Source: Pyxidicoccus caerfyrddinensis (GTDB taxonomy: Bacteria > Myxococcota > Myxococcia > Myxococcales > Myxococcaceae). Taken from it: a stretch of 64,000 nucleotides of DNA. This document shows, one piece after another, positions 1-8,522 of the stretch. The DNA lies in contig NZ_JAAIYA010000002.1 of the NCBI RefSeq assembly GCF_010894405.1, positions 372,001-436,000 of the forward strand, in the 5' to 3' direction. The translations under genes were made by a program, and so were the position numbers. Each line of letters starts with the position of its first letter. The first letter of the stretch is position 1. Below the pieces are notes generated by a model, which saw nothing but the letters and a program-made list of their open reading frames with translations, ran no database searches and had not been told where the DNA came from.

Positions 1-2976
1 ATCACGCGGCCCACCCGGAGCGCGGCGGACGAGCGCGTCGAGCTGGCGGCTCCGGGCACGCACGCGCTCGCCGTGGACGCGCATGGCGGGCAGGGCGTCC
101 GGCTCCATGTACGGCCGGGAGAGCACGTCCAGGTTGTGGAGCAGCTCGCGGCGGCTGCGAGGCGCGGTGAGGGACGCGCTGACGCCGGGCTGCGTGAGGG
201 AGTAGCGGTAGCAGTCCACGGCCGTGGGCAGCGGCGAGTCCGGCGGAGTGTCGGCGGCGGGCTGGAGGAGGCGGCCGTAGCAGGTGGCGGTGAAGGTGAG
301 CACGCCGGTGCCTCGGGCATGGGCTTCCGGAAGGAACGTTCCTTCCGCGCCGGGATGCGCGGCGCTGTGGCGGGTCATCACCACGGGCCAGGGATGTTGG
401 CGGAGGGCGTCGCGGGCGAGGTCTCTCAGGTGCGTGGAGAAGCCGAAGGTGCGGACCTTGCCCTCGGTGCGCAGTCGTTCGAGGGCGGCGAAGTCCTCCG
501 CGTTGAGGCGCTCGGGGGAGCGGACCCAGAAGAGGAGGAAGACGTCGAGCCACGAGGTGCGAAGGCGGCGGAGCGCGGTCTCCACGTCGCGGCGGAGGGC
601 CGCGGCGCCCGAGAAGTAGCTGCCGGCGACGATGACGAGCCCGTCGCGCAGGGTGCGGCCACCGCGGAGGAACTGGGTGAGGGCGGCGTAGCGCGGCTCC
701 CAGAAGAAGGTGTTGAGGCCGGCCTCGTGCGCTTCGAAGAAGGGCTGGGGCGAGGTGAGGTGCGCGCCGGAGAGGACCAGCGGCGAGACGGTGAGGCCCG
801 TGCGGCCCAGAGGGCGCGAGGACGTGTGGATCGGCACGGCGGGGCGCGGGGCGGGAGCGGCGCGCGGCTGTGCGGGGCGCGTGGGACGGTGGCGCGCGAG
901 GGCGGGCTCGGAGGCGATGAGCTCGTCGGGGAAGACGAGGGTGAGGGCTTCGAGGTGGGCGACGACGCGCTCGGGCTCTGCGTTGCCGAGGAGGGCGGAG
1001 CGGAGGTGCTCGAAGGCGGAGGCATCCGCGAGGCGCAGGCGCCAGGTCCAGGCGGAGGTGCGCAGGGCTTCATCGCGCTCGCGCGTGGGGCCGTGCAGGA
1101 GGTCATCGAGGAGCGCGTCGAGCGTGGCGCACGACTCCAGGATGGAGGCCGCCGCCGAGCGGACCATGGGCGCGGTGTCGAGCGACAGGCGCAGCAGGGC
1201 GCGCAGCTCTTCGCGGCCACGGGTAGGGGAGAGCAGCTCGGCGGCGCGGGCGCGCAGCCATGCGTCGGGAGATTGAGAGCAGGCGAGGGCGGCGGTGCTC
1301 AGGTCCTGCTCTTCCGTGGAGTCGTCGGCTTCTTCGGTCCACGCTGCACCGTCGTCCTGTTCATCCAGTGCGCGTGAGTCCAGTGCGTGTGAGGCGTTTT
1401 CGGAGGGCCGCGTTGATGCTGTCTCGGTCCGCTTCGTGGCGTGTGCGGTGCGTCCCGCGAGCCGACGGCCCAGGGGCAGCAGTAGCTCGAGCGCGGTGCG
1501 GCGCAGCGTGGGGTCCGGGTCCTCCGCGCAGACTCGGAGCGCGGAGTCCGCGTCCAGCACCGCGGAGCGAAGCCACGGGTCCTCGTGCGCTTCGGCCTCC
1601 TGGCGCTCGGTCTCCGTGAGCAGGTCGAGCGACGCGAGTGCACGCAAGGCCACGGCACGCACGGCCGGGTCCTCATCGCGTGAGGCGTGGATGAGCAGCT
1701 CGGGCTCTTCCAGGAACATGGCCGCCACGGCCACGGCGCGCCGCTCGCGAGTCGTGGAGGCGCGGGGTGCGAAGCGCGCCAGTGCCAGCGCGAACGCCTC
1801 GGCGGTGGCGCGTGCTGGGGGCCTGCGCTCCCAGGCGGCGATGACCTCCGCGCGTACGCGCTCGTCCGGGTCTTCGAGCGCCGCGAGGACGGCCTCGAGA
1901 CTGTCAGGATCGTAGACGAGGCCGGAGAGCGCCGCGCGCCGCAGGGCGGGCTCGGGGTGGCGCAGCAGGAGACGTACTCGCTCCAGCAGCTCGGAGTGCC
2001 CTCTGCCCACCGCGATGCGCGAGGCCCAGGCCACCGCGCCAGGGCGGGGTGACGCGGCGAGAATCCGGGATGCGAGCTCGACGTCTTCCACGTCGATGCG
2101 TTCGAGCAGCGCGTGGGCCTCCTCCGCCGCATGCGGTACGCGAGGCTCGTCCAGCCAGCGCATCGCGAGGAGCAGGGCGTCCACATCCTTCCGCTCGCGG
2201 AGGCGCCGACGTGCGAGGAGTCGCAGCGGCTCATGCGGGTCGCCCAGCCACTCCACCAACTCGCGAGCGGAGAGCGCGGAGGCGGGAGTGGCCTCCAGCC
2301 GCGCCGTCGTCACCGCCGGGTCTTCGTTGCTGACAGACTCCGAGCGCTCCGTGCGCGGTGCCTCGTGCAGCGCGGGTGCGTGCTCCGCTGCCTGGGCCGA
2401 AGGCGCCACATTCCACGCCGTCTCCAGCCACGCCACCGCGGAGCGCATGGGCTCCTGAGTAGTGCCATGCGTGGCCTCTCGCACGCGCTGCCGCGCGACA
2501 GGGTTGTCCAGCCCAATCCACGCCAGTGCCTGCACCGCCGCATGGCGCACGCGCCAGAACGGATCCTCCAGCGCGCCGAGCAGCACGTCCAGCGCACCCG
2601 AGCCCGCGACGGACGCAGACGCCCGCACCACCGCCCGGCGCACCCACCACACGGGCTCTTCCCGCACCGCGCGCACCGCCTGCGGCAGCAGTGCCTGTGC
2701 CCCCATCCGTGCCAGCGCGCGCCACGCCCTGTCCCTCACCAGCGGCATCGGGTCCGCGAGCGCATCGAGCAGTGCCTGCACGAAGCGCGCATCCCGCGTC
2801 CCACCGAGCCGCTGTGCGGCCGTGGCGCGCACCTCCGCGTCCTCGTCGGTGAGCAGGGCCTGCCGCAGGGCGTAGCGTCCCGGAAGCGCGGAGGTGTCGA
2901 CATCGCCCACCGCCTCGCGCCGCACCGCGACGTCCTCGTCGAGCAACCGCACCGTGGCCGGGTCCAGGTCGGGCAT
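1..2976 (-). CDS. HEAT-repeat protein fused to a degenerate aldo/keto reductase-like domain (partial, runs off left edge)
   Basis: The frame stays open from an ATG at 2976 to the window edge (992 codons). The start reads MPDLDPATVRLLDEDVAV and is followed by about 700 residues of helical repeats with the recurring pattern LLxDxDxxVRxxA, typical of HEAT repeats. From about residue 714 (plus-strand 835 downward) the sequence becomes aldo/keto reductase-like: LGRTGLTVSP, then GLNTFFWEPRY, then LDVFLLFW, then VRTFGFSTH. The residues that normally form the AKR tetrad are not seen: FFD of the family is FFW, the lysine stretch reads LVIVAGSY, and the DxxxLH position is LFLLF-like with Phe in place of His. 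This suggests a scaffold or binding role, not an active reductase. The C-terminus lies outside the window. It starts 37 bp from, and divergent to, the gene at 3014. Confidence 0.82.
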   Translation of the reverse strand, partial: MPDLDPATVRLLDEDVAVRREAVGDVDTSALPGRYALRQALLTDEDAEVRATAAQRLGGTRDARFVQALLDALADPMPLVRDRAWRALARMGAQALLPQAVRAVREEPVWWVRRAVVRASASVAGSGALDVLLGALEDPFWRVRHAAVQALAWIGLDNPVARQRVREATHGTTQEPMRSAVAWLETAWNVAPSAQAAEHAPALHEAPRTERSESVSNEDPAVTTARLEATPASALSARELVEWLGDPHEPLRLLARRRLRERKDVDALLLAMRWLDEPRVPHAAEEAHALLERIDVEDVELASRILAASPRPGAVAWASRIAVGRGHSELLERVRLLLRHPEPALRRAALSGLVYDPDSLEAVLAALEDPDERVRAEVIAAWERRPPARATAEAFALALARFAPRASTTRERRAVAVAAMFLEEPELLIHASRDEDPAVRAVALRALASLDLLTETERQEAEAHEDPWLRSAVLDADSALRVCAEDPDPTLRRTALELLLPLGRRLAGRTAHATKRTETASTRPSENASHALDSRALDEQDDGAAWTEEADDSTEEQDLSTAALACSQSPDAWLRARAAELLSPTRGREELRALLRLSLDTAPMVRSAAASILESCATLDALLDDLLHGPTRERDEALRTSAWTWRLRLADASAFEHLRSALLGNAEPERVVAHLEALTLVFPDELIASEPALARHRPTRPAQPRAAPAPRPAVPIHTSSRPLGRTGLTVSPLVLSGAHLTSPQPFFEAHEAGLNTFFWEPRYAALTQFLRGGRTLRDGLVIVAGSYFSGAAALRRDVETALRRLRTSWLDVFLLFWVRSPERLNAEDFAALERLRTEGKVRTFGFSTHLRDLARDALRQHPWPVVMTRHSAAHPGAEGTFLPEAHARGTGVLTFTATCYGRLLQPAADTPPDSPLPTAVDCYRYSLTQPGVSASLTAPRSRRELLHNLDVLSRPYMEPDALPAMRVHGERVRARSRQLDALVRRAPGGPRD

Positions 2977-3013
2977 TGCGGTGGACTCTATGCGCCCTGG
3001 TACACTCGACGAC

Positions 3014-3661
3014 ATGCCCGACATGCTGGCCATCATCAGCAAGGCGGTGTTCGAGAAGGAGGCCGCCGGCAAGAAGCCCGGTGACGTGCTTCCGATGGAC
3101 CGCTACCGCAGCAACAGCAAGCACCTGGCGTCGCTGAGCTCGGGCGGGCGCCTCTTCCTCTTCACCGTGCGTCCGCCCAACGAGGCGCTCTGGCTGGTGG
3201 CGGTGCTCGAAGGACTCAAGTCCGACGCCGAGGGCTGGCGCTCCCGCCCCAACACCATTCCCATCACCGACGTCACCGCGCTCATCCCGAAGATTCGCTT
3301 CGAGTCCGGCAAGGGCATCCAGGCCGCGAAGGGCGCGCTGGGCATGTCACTGCAGACTCCTCGGGCGCTGTCCGCGGCGGACGCGGCGCTGCTGCTCCAG
3401 ACAGCGGGCGGTGAGGACACCGGAGGCGGCCCCACCAACCTCACCTCGCACGAGGCGCAGCCGAAGCTGCCGTGTCTGTGCGGCCGTTGCTTCCCGAAGA
3501 GCCCCGAGCGCGCCGGGACGGGCGGCCTCACCTTCCTGCGCTCGAAGGTGGAGACCGACGGCAAGGTTCTCTACTACTGGCTGCCCGAGGAGCTCTCCGC
3601 CAACGCACGCGTCATCGCCCAGTCGGTGCGCGGTGCGCTCGTGGGACGCCTCGGTACCTGA
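3014..3661 (+). CDS. Conserved-looking hypothetical protein with a CxCxxC motif
   Basis: A 215-residue protein I do not recognise. The ATG at 3014 was chosen because the upstream in-frame extension would overlap the start region of the divergent HEAT gene and its codons look non-coding. No signal peptide or membrane segment is visible. Features are an N-terminal charged stretch (MPDMLAIISKAVFEKEA), a central beta-rich region with GGRLFLFTVRPP, and a C-terminal half with CLCGRCF, which could be a metal-binding or structural cysteine cluster. Third-position G/C is strong, so it is very likely coding. Partner or function cannot be inferred beyond a possible shared regulatory region with the HEAT/AKR-like gene. 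Confidence 0.75.
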   Translation: MPDMLAIISKAVFEKEAAGKKPGDVLPMDRYRSNSKHLASLSSGGRLFLFTVRPPNEALWLVAVLEGLKSDAEGWRSRPNTIPITDVTALIPKIRFESGKGIQAAKGALGMSLQTPRALSAADAALLLQTAGGEDTGGGPTNLTSHEAQPKLPCLCGRCFPKSPERAGTGGLTFLRSKVETDGKVLYYWLPEELSANARVIAQSVRGALVGRLGT

Positions 3662-3677
3662 CGCGGAGGTGACGACG

Positions 3678-3915
3678 ATGCCCGCTCCCACGCTTCGCGG
3701 TGCGCTGCTGCTCCTGTGGCTCGGCGCTCCGTAGCGCGCGTGCGGTTCTCACACCGAGCGGCGTGCAGGTCGCGTCCTTCCACCGCACCGGCTCGGAGGC
3801 GGCGGGCGGAGCCGGGCATGGTTCGGGCCCTGCGCGCGGCGCACCACGACAGGGCGGCAGGACGTTGGCGTCCGCCGGCCCAAAACCGAGCTTCGTCGAC
3901 GAGGAGCGTGCATGA
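3678..3915 (+). pseudogene. Possible frameshifted small secreted protein
   Basis: A well placed ribosome binding site (GGAGGTGA at 3665-3672) precedes an ATG at 3678. The ORF then encodes only MPAPTLRGALLLLWLGAP, which looks like the first half of a signal peptide, before a TAG at 3732. In the +1 frame the open reading continues as SARAVLTPSGVQVASF and so on to a TGA at 3913. Joined by a one-base shift this would make a secreted protein of about 78 residues. This may be a decayed gene, a sequencing error, or chance. The rest of 3662-3988 holds nothing else I can support. Confidence 0.28.
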
Positions 3916-3988
3916 GGGGAGACGACGCGAGGCCGGGGGGCCCGCAGGAAGGAGGGGACGCGTTGCGCGAGCGGTGGAGGAGTGCCGG

Positions 3989-4603
3989 CTACTTCTTTCC
4001 GGGCGCGGCGGGCGCCGCCAGCTCGGAGCCGATCTGCTTCCACTCCTGCGCGTAGGCACCACGGGCGAAGGCCCGCAGTTCCTCACCCGTCACCGTGCCC
4101 CGCGCGAGCGCGGTGTCGAGCGCACGCACGACGGCGTTGCGGTGCGGCTGCTCGACGTACGGGTTGCCCTCGCGGAACACCTCGCCGAAGAGGGATTCCA
4201 GTCGGCCGTCCTGCTTCAGGCGCTCGACGATGCGGGCCTGCGAGGCAGGCTCGTTCGCGTGCGCGTGGAGCATCGCGGAGGCGAGGCCGCCCTGGGCGTC
4301 CGCCTGGTCGGGGAACTCGGAGAGCAATTCCAATTCGGCGTCGGCCCCGGCGGCGGCCGCGAGGTCCTGCGCCGCGGTGCCCGGTGAAGCCACGGCCGGT
4401 GTGGCGCGCGGCGTGGGACGGCGGTCCGGCTCGAAGTCGCTGCGCCCCTGGAAGGGCTGCACCGCGCGGTGCGTCTGGCCGCCCTTCGTCCCCGCGCCCG
4501 GCTGCGCACCCTTGGCGGCGGTGTCCGGACGCTCCGCTCCGGAGCGCTCCGTGACCGGGCCCTTGGGGGAGGACGAGCGGTTGCCACCATCAATGCGCGA
4601 CAT
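3989..4603 (-). CDS. Hypothetical protein with disordered N-terminal half
   Basis: A 204-residue protein with no recognised family. The first 85 or so residues are rich in Ser, Pro, Gly, Arg and Thr (MSRIDGGNRSSSPKGPV onward) and look disordered. The second half (about 86-195) is predicted helical with LLSEFPDQAD, RIVERLKQDGRLESLFGEVF and ALDTALARGTVTGEELRAF, resembling small myxobacterial proteins of unknown function. There is no signal peptide. The start is the first ATG of a frame with clear G/C third-position bias. It is transcribed alone; the next gene on the same strand starts at 5833 and ends 168 bp upstream of it. Confidence 0.7.
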   Translation of the reverse strand: MSRIDGGNRSSSPKGPVTERSGAERPDTAAKGAQPGAGTKGGQTHRAVQPFQGRSDFEPDRRPTPRATPAVASPGTAAQDLAAAAGADAELELLSEFPDQADAQGGLASAMLHAHANEPASQARIVERLKQDGRLESLFGEVFREGNPYVEQPHRNAVVRALDTALARGTVTGEELRAFARGAYAQEWKQIGSELAAPAAPGKK

Positions 4604-4771
4604 GGGGGAACTCCAGCAATGGAACCCTCTGGCGGACAGGGCCAGGGGAATTCACATGTAGGTTATCGGACGCGTGCCGGCGCCAGTTGCGTCCCTCCCG
4701 GAAGGGTGGGGCCGGTCCTGCCCCCGCGCACCCCCGGACCTTCACCACCTGACACTTGTAAACCGCAGTGC

Positions 4772-5833
4772 TTACCGGCGTTTGGCGGACGACACCGGGA
4801 AGATCCACTGCAGCCCCCGCCACAGGTCATCCCGCCACGCCGGGTAGTTATGGCCCGCGTTGTACTCCCGGTACTCCACGCGATGCCCGGAAGTCGCGAG
4901 CAGCGGTGCCATGCGCTGGTTGCCTTCCAGGAGCACCTCGAAGCGGCCGCAGTCCATCCACACGTCCAGCGGGCGGCGGGGCGTCTGCCGCGCCAGGTCG
5001 AAGACGACGAAGTCGCGCCCCTCCAGCGCATAGGCCCCGGACTGCGCCAGCACGCGGCCGAAGACTTCCGGCGCCCTCAAGCCCGTGAAGAGCGCCATCA
5101 GCCCGCCGAAGGACGAGCCCAGCACCGCGTGCGCGCCGGGCTCCTCCACCAGCGACAGGTGCTCGCGCGCCAGTGGCAGTACGCGCCGCAGCAGCAGGTC
5201 CACGGTGTACTCGCTGCACGTGTACTCCACGCTGCGCGCCTCGCCGCCGTTGGACACCATGGCCAGCGCCACCGGGCCCATCAGCCCGCGCGCCATCAGC
5301 GACTCCACCACCTCCGGCAGCTTCACGCGCTTGAGGTAGTCGTCCCCGTCGAACACCACCATCAGCGGCACCGGGCCGGGCACGGGCGGCGCGTAGAGCG
5401 CCACCGAGCGCCTTCCACCCACCGCCATGTCCTCCGTCTCCAGCATGTGCCGGATGACGCGGCCTCGCGGCGCTCCACGCGGGCGCTGGAGGATTTCGGG
5501 TGGGCCGCCGCCGGGCATGTAGAAGCAGTGGTTGAAGTCGCCGAAGCCGTTGTCCGACGTGCGCGGGTTGAAGGCGTCCTCCACCTTGTTCCCGCGCGAG
5601 TCCAGGAACACGTACTCCGCATACGCGTCCGGCGGCAGCGTCACCGTGCGTGCCCACAGGCCGGGGGCCACGCGCTCCAGCGGCAGCGGCTCGCCGCGCC
5701 AGTCCTGGAAGTCTCCCAGCAGCGACACCGGTCCGCGGCCGCGCCACAAGAAGGTGGCGGTGTCTCCCTCGATGACCGGTGTGCCTTCCGCGCGAGCCCG
5801 CGCCTCCAGCGTCTTCGCATCCATGCGGCGCAC
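4772..5833 (-). CDS. Esterase of the enterochelin esterase (Fes/IroE-like) family
   Basis: A 353-residue protein. The N-terminal region (about 20-110) resembles an early-set/carbohydrate-binding fold (FLWRGRGPVSLLGDFQDW), as in ferric-enterobactin esterases and related glycogen-debranching-like modules. The C-terminal half is an alpha/beta hydrolase: PLMVVFDGDDYL, the nucleophile elbow GSSFGG, an acidic residue in DVWMDCGRFE, and a His in NAGHNYPAW. Substrate is unknown; no siderophore genes are nearby. The start could be M1 (5833) or the internal MDAK at 5824. It lies one base after the stop of the TIGR01777 gene, so the two are likely co-transcribed with the YtfJ-like gene upstream. Confidence 0.8.
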   Translation of the reverse strand: MRRMDAKTLEARARAEGTPVIEGDTATFLWRGRGPVSLLGDFQDWRGEPLPLERVAPGLWARTVTLPPDAYAEYVFLDSRGNKVEDAFNPRTSDNGFGDFNHCFYMPGGGPPEILQRPRGAPRGRVIRHMLETEDMAVGGRRSVALYAPPVPGPVPLMVVFDGDDYLKRVKLPEVVESLMARGLMGPVALAMVSNGGEARSVEYTCSEYTVDLLLRRVLPLAREHLSLVEEPGAHAVLGSSFGGLMALFTGLRAPEVFGRVLAQSGAYALEGRDFVVFDLARQTPRRPLDVWMDCGRFEVLLEGNQRMAPLLATSGHRVEYREYNAGHNYPAWRDDLWRGLQWIFPVSSAKRR

Positions 5834-5834
5834 C

Positions 5835-6740
5835 CTATGCCAGCAGCTCCTTCAGCGTCGCCTCCAAGTCGGTGTGGCGGAACGTGAAGCCGGCCTCCTG
5901 TGCACGCCTGGGCAGGACGCGCTGTCCCTCCAGCGCGACCTTCGCCATCTCCCCCATCGCCGCCTTGAGCATGAAGGCCGGCACGTGCATCACCGACGGC
6001 CGGCCCAGCGCGTGGCCCAGCGCATGCGCGAAGACCTCGTTGGTGACGGGCGTGGGCGCGGTGGCGTTGACGGGGCCCTCCAGCGTCGGGTGCTCCAGCA
6101 CGAAGAGGAGCAGGTCGAGCGCGTCCTCGCGGTGCACCCAGCTCACGTACTGCTTGCCGCTGCCCACCGGGCCTCCCGCGCCCATGCGGAAGGGCGGCAG
6201 CATCTTGTGCAGCGCGCCGCCCTCCGGGTGCAGCACCACGCCCATGCGCACCACCGATGTGCGGATGCCGGCCTCGCGCGCCCGCGTGGCTTCCGCCTCC
6301 CAGCCCCGGCACACCTGCGCGAGGAAGTCGTCCCCGGGCGAGCTCTCCTCCGTCAGCGGCTCCGCCCCGCGCGTGCCGCCGTAGTAGCCGATGGCCGACA
6401 CCGACACGAAGCGCTTCACCGTGCCCGCGGCCTTCATTGCCTCTACCAACAGCCGCGTGCCCTGCACCCGGCTGTCGTGGATGCGGTGCTTCGCCTCCTT
6501 CGTCCACCGCTGCGCCACCGGCTCGCCCGCCAGGTGGACCACGGCCTCCACGCCCTCCAGGGCCGCCGGCGCCAGCGGCGTGACGGCGTCGTACACCGCA
6601 CCCGTCACCCCTTCAGGAAGCCGGCTCAGGCTCCGTTCAACGTTGCGCGCGAGCACGTGCACGTCATGCCCCCGGGCCAGCAAACGTTGAACAAGACCTG
6701 GACCCAGGAACCCGGTCGCCCCGGTGACGGCCACCTTCAT
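5835..6740 (-). CDS. TIGR01777-type NAD(P)-dependent epimerase/SDR
   Basis: A 301-residue extended short-chain dehydrogenase-like protein. The N-terminus MKVAVTGATGFLGPGLV is the glycine-rich Rossmann motif; SVSAIGYYG carries the SxxxYY signature of the SulA/YfcH group; GSGKQYVSWVHREDALD and the C-terminal DUF1731-like region (LPRRAQEAGFTFRHTDLEATL) complete the TIGR01777 architecture. Length matches the family. The substrate is unknown in this family. Its ATG overlaps the stop of the YtfJ-like gene by four bases (ATGA at 6737-6740), so translation is probably coupled. Confidence 0.88.
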   Translation of the reverse strand: MKVAVTGATGFLGPGLVQRLLARGHDVHVLARNVERSLSRLPEGVTGAVYDAVTPLAPAALEGVEAVVHLAGEPVAQRWTKEAKHRIHDSRVQGTRLLVEAMKAAGTVKRFVSVSAIGYYGGTRGAEPLTEESSPGDDFLAQVCRGWEAEATRAREAGIRTSVVRMGVVLHPEGGALHKMLPPFRMGAGGPVGSGKQYVSWVHREDALDLLLFVLEHPTLEGPVNATAPTPVTNEVFAHALGHALGRPSVMHVPAFMLKAAMGEMAKVALEGQRVLPRRAQEAGFTFRHTDLEATLKELLA

Positions 6741-7315
6741 GGACGGCCTCCCGGAGCCGGGGGCGGCGGCGCCGCGGGCGTCGTCAGGTCCACGCCGACG
6801 AGCCGGCTGAGCGCGGCGAAGAACGCCTCCTGCTCCTCCGGCTTCATCCGCCCCGAGTGCCGGAAGACGACCGCCCCCGTCGCGTCCAGCAGCAGCACAT
6901 TGGACGTCTTCTTCGGCAGGTCCCAGGGCGCGTCACCCAGCGTCCCGTTCAGGTCCACGAGGATGGGCACGCCCACCTTCTTCTCCTCGTCCCGGACGTA
7001 CGAGAGGGCAATCTGCCGAGCGGGAAAGAAGTCGAACTTCTCCAGGTTGGCCACCGCCACCACCCAGGCGGAGTCCAGCAGGCCCTTCTCCTTGCCCCGG
7101 GAGAAGAGGGCTTCCTTCAGGGGCAGGTTGAGTGTCGTGGAGTCCTTGTCCTCGTAGAACAGGATGACCGGTTTCCCGCGCCACTTGGAGAGCCGCACCT
7201 CTTGTCCAGCCGAGGTGCGTAACGTCGCGTCGGCTGGCCCGTACGCAGGTTCGCCTCCGTACGCACTCCCTGCCGCCAGGGACACCGTCAACGCACCCGC
7301 GATCCACGCCTTCAT
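6737..7315 (-). CDS. YtfJ-like secreted thioredoxin-fold protein
   Basis: A protein of 192 residues starting at MKAWIAGALTVSLAAGSAYGG, a clear Sec signal peptide with probable cleavage near AYG-GE. The mature part has a thioredoxin-like fold of the YtfJ type: LSKWRGKPVILFYEDKDS, VVAVANLEKFDFFPARQIA, and VPILVDLNGTLGD. There is no CxxC, so it is not an ordinary thiol oxidoreductase. The ATG at 7315 was preferred over an upstream in-frame start at 7381 because the latter would lack a signal peptide and run through the carotenoid operator. It heads the leftward operon with the epimerase and esterase. Its start codon lies only 13 bp from the CarA/CarH-type repeats, so light control is possible but unproven. 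Confidence 0.82.
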   Translation of the reverse strand: MKAWIAGALTVSLAAGSAYGGEPAYGPADATLRTSAGQEVRLSKWRGKPVILFYEDKDSTTLNLPLKEALFSRGKEKGLLDSAWVVAVANLEKFDFFPARQIALSYVRDEEKKVGVPILVDLNGTLGDAPWDLPKKTSNVLLLDATGAVVFRHSGRMKPEEQEAFFAALSRLVGVDLTTPAAPPPPAPGGRP

Positions 7316-7328
7316 GAGGGAACCCCCG

Positions 7329-7383
7329 TGTACAAGGTTCTTGCAAACCTTAGACATACCCTTGACAAGCTCTGGACGCAAAC
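7329..7383 (+). promoter_or_regulatory. CarA/CarH-type operator: five tandem 11-bp repeats
   Basis: Units with the pattern TnnACAnnnnn follow each other at exact 11-bp spacing: TGTACA at 7329, a weaker CTTGCA at 7340, TAGACA at 7351, TTGACA at 7362 and TGGACG at 7373. Published work on CarH shows tetramer binding to 11-bp direct repeats of the form nnTnnACAnnn, so this is the expected repressor site. The fourth unit contains the likely -35 hexamer of the operon promoter, so binding would block RNA polymerase directly. Confidence 0.72.
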
Positions 7384-7391
7384 GCTACCTC
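7362..7391 (+). promoter_or_regulatory. Probable carotenoid operon promoter
   Basis: TTGACA at 7362-7367 is a perfect housekeeping-sigma -35 hexamer. Eighteen bases on, TACCTC at 7386-7391 is a weak candidate -10. The hexamer lies inside the CarA/CarH-type repeat array. The crtE start codon is 38 bp downstream of the -10. A weak -10 is plausible for a tightly repressed, light-induced promoter, but this is inference. Confidence 0.5.
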
Positions 7392-7429
7392 TAGGAGTGA
7401 AGGGCACCGGCTTTCTGGAGGAACGCCAC

Positions 7430-8515
7430 ATGGCACTCTCGGTTCGCAATGCTCGGCCGCTGCCGGGAGCGCTTCCTCTGGAGCAGGCCTGGCTGCAGCT
7501 CGTGCAGACCGAGGTGGAGGCCTCGCTGAGGGCGCTCTTCGAGCTGCCGGATGAGTCCAATCTGGACCCTCGCTGGGCAGCGGCCATGGACCAGGCCCGC
7601 ACGTACGCCCTGCGACCGGCCAAGCGGCTACGGCCGGCGCTGGTCATGGCGGGACACTCGCTGGCGCGGGGGAGCACCGCAGTGCCCTCCGGCCTGTGGA
7701 CCTTCGCGGCGGGGCTGGAGCTGCTGCACACCTTCCTCCTCATCCACGACGACGTCGCGGACCAGGCGGAGCTGCGGCGCGGAGGGCCCGCGCTGCACCG
7801 CATGCTGTCGCCCGGGCGCGCGGGTGAGGACCTCGCCGTCGTCATGGGAGACCACCTCTTCGCCCGCTCACTGGAGGCCATGCTCGCCTCCGGTCTGCCC
7901 GGCGCGCCGCAGGTGATGCAGTACTACCTGGGCGTGTGCCGCCACACCGCGGCCGGGCAGTACCTGGACCTCGATTTGGGGCGTGCGCCGCTGTCGGAGG
8001 TGACGCTCTTCCAGACGCTGCGCGTGGCCTACCTCAAGACGGCGCGCTACGGCTTCTGCGCCCCGCTGGTGTGCGGCGCCATGCTCGGCGGCGCCGGCGC
8101 GGAGCTGCTGGACGGGCTGGAGCGCGTGGGCCGCCACGTGGGGCTCGCCTACCAGCTGCGAGATGACCTCATCGGCCTCTTCGGCGACTCGAGCGTGGCG
8201 GGCAAGGCCTCGGACGGCGACTTCACGCAGGGCAAGCGCACCTTCCCGGTGCTGGCCGCCTACGCGCGCGCCGACGCCACCGCGCGCGAGGAACTGGAGG
8301 CGCTCTGGGAGCTGCCGGTGGAGCAGAAGGACGAAGCCGCGCTTGCCCGCGCCCGCGCGCTGGTGGAGCAGTGGGGCGGCCGTGCGGCCTGCGAGCGCAT
8401 GGTGGACCGGGCCTCGCGCGCCGCGCGGCGTTCGCTGCAGTCGCTGCCCAACCCGCACGGTGTGAGGGACTTGCTGGACGCCCTCATCGCCCGCCTGGCG
8501 CGCCGCGCCGCATGA
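7430..8515 (+). CDS. crtE: Geranylgeranyl diphosphate synthase
   Basis: A trans-isoprenyl diphosphate synthase of 361 residues that condenses isopentenyl diphosphate to make the C20 precursor of phytoene. Signature motifs are LRPAKRLRPAL, the first Asp-rich motif in LLIHDDVADQAELRRG, GDHLFARSLE, and the second Asp-rich motif in QLRDDLIGLFGD; KRTFPVLAAY follows. The ATG at 7430 has GGAGGAACG just upstream and gives the usual family length; an earlier GTG at 7328 would read through the operator and is rejected. It is the first gene of the operon and ends 7 bp before crtI. Confidence 0.93.
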   Translation: MALSVRNARPLPGALPLEQAWLQLVQTEVEASLRALFELPDESNLDPRWAAAMDQARTYALRPAKRLRPALVMAGHSLARGSTAVPSGLWTFAAGLELLHTFLLIHDDVADQAELRRGGPALHRMLSPGRAGEDLAVVMGDHLFARSLEAMLASGLPGAPQVMQYYLGVCRHTAAGQYLDLDLGRAPLSEVTLFQTLRVAYLKTARYGFCAPLVCGAMLGGAGAELLDGLERVGRHVGLAYQLRDDLIGLFGDSSVAGKASDGDFTQGKRTFPVLAAYARADATAREELEALWELPVEQKDEAALARARALVEQWGGRAACERMVDRASRAARRSLQSLPNPHGVRDLLDALIARLARRAA

Positions 8516-8522
8516 GGACGCC

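Noticed and set aside
7328-7429. Longer crtE start at GTG 7328
   Set aside because: It would translate the operator and promoter; the ATG at 7430 has a GGAGG site and gives the normal family length.
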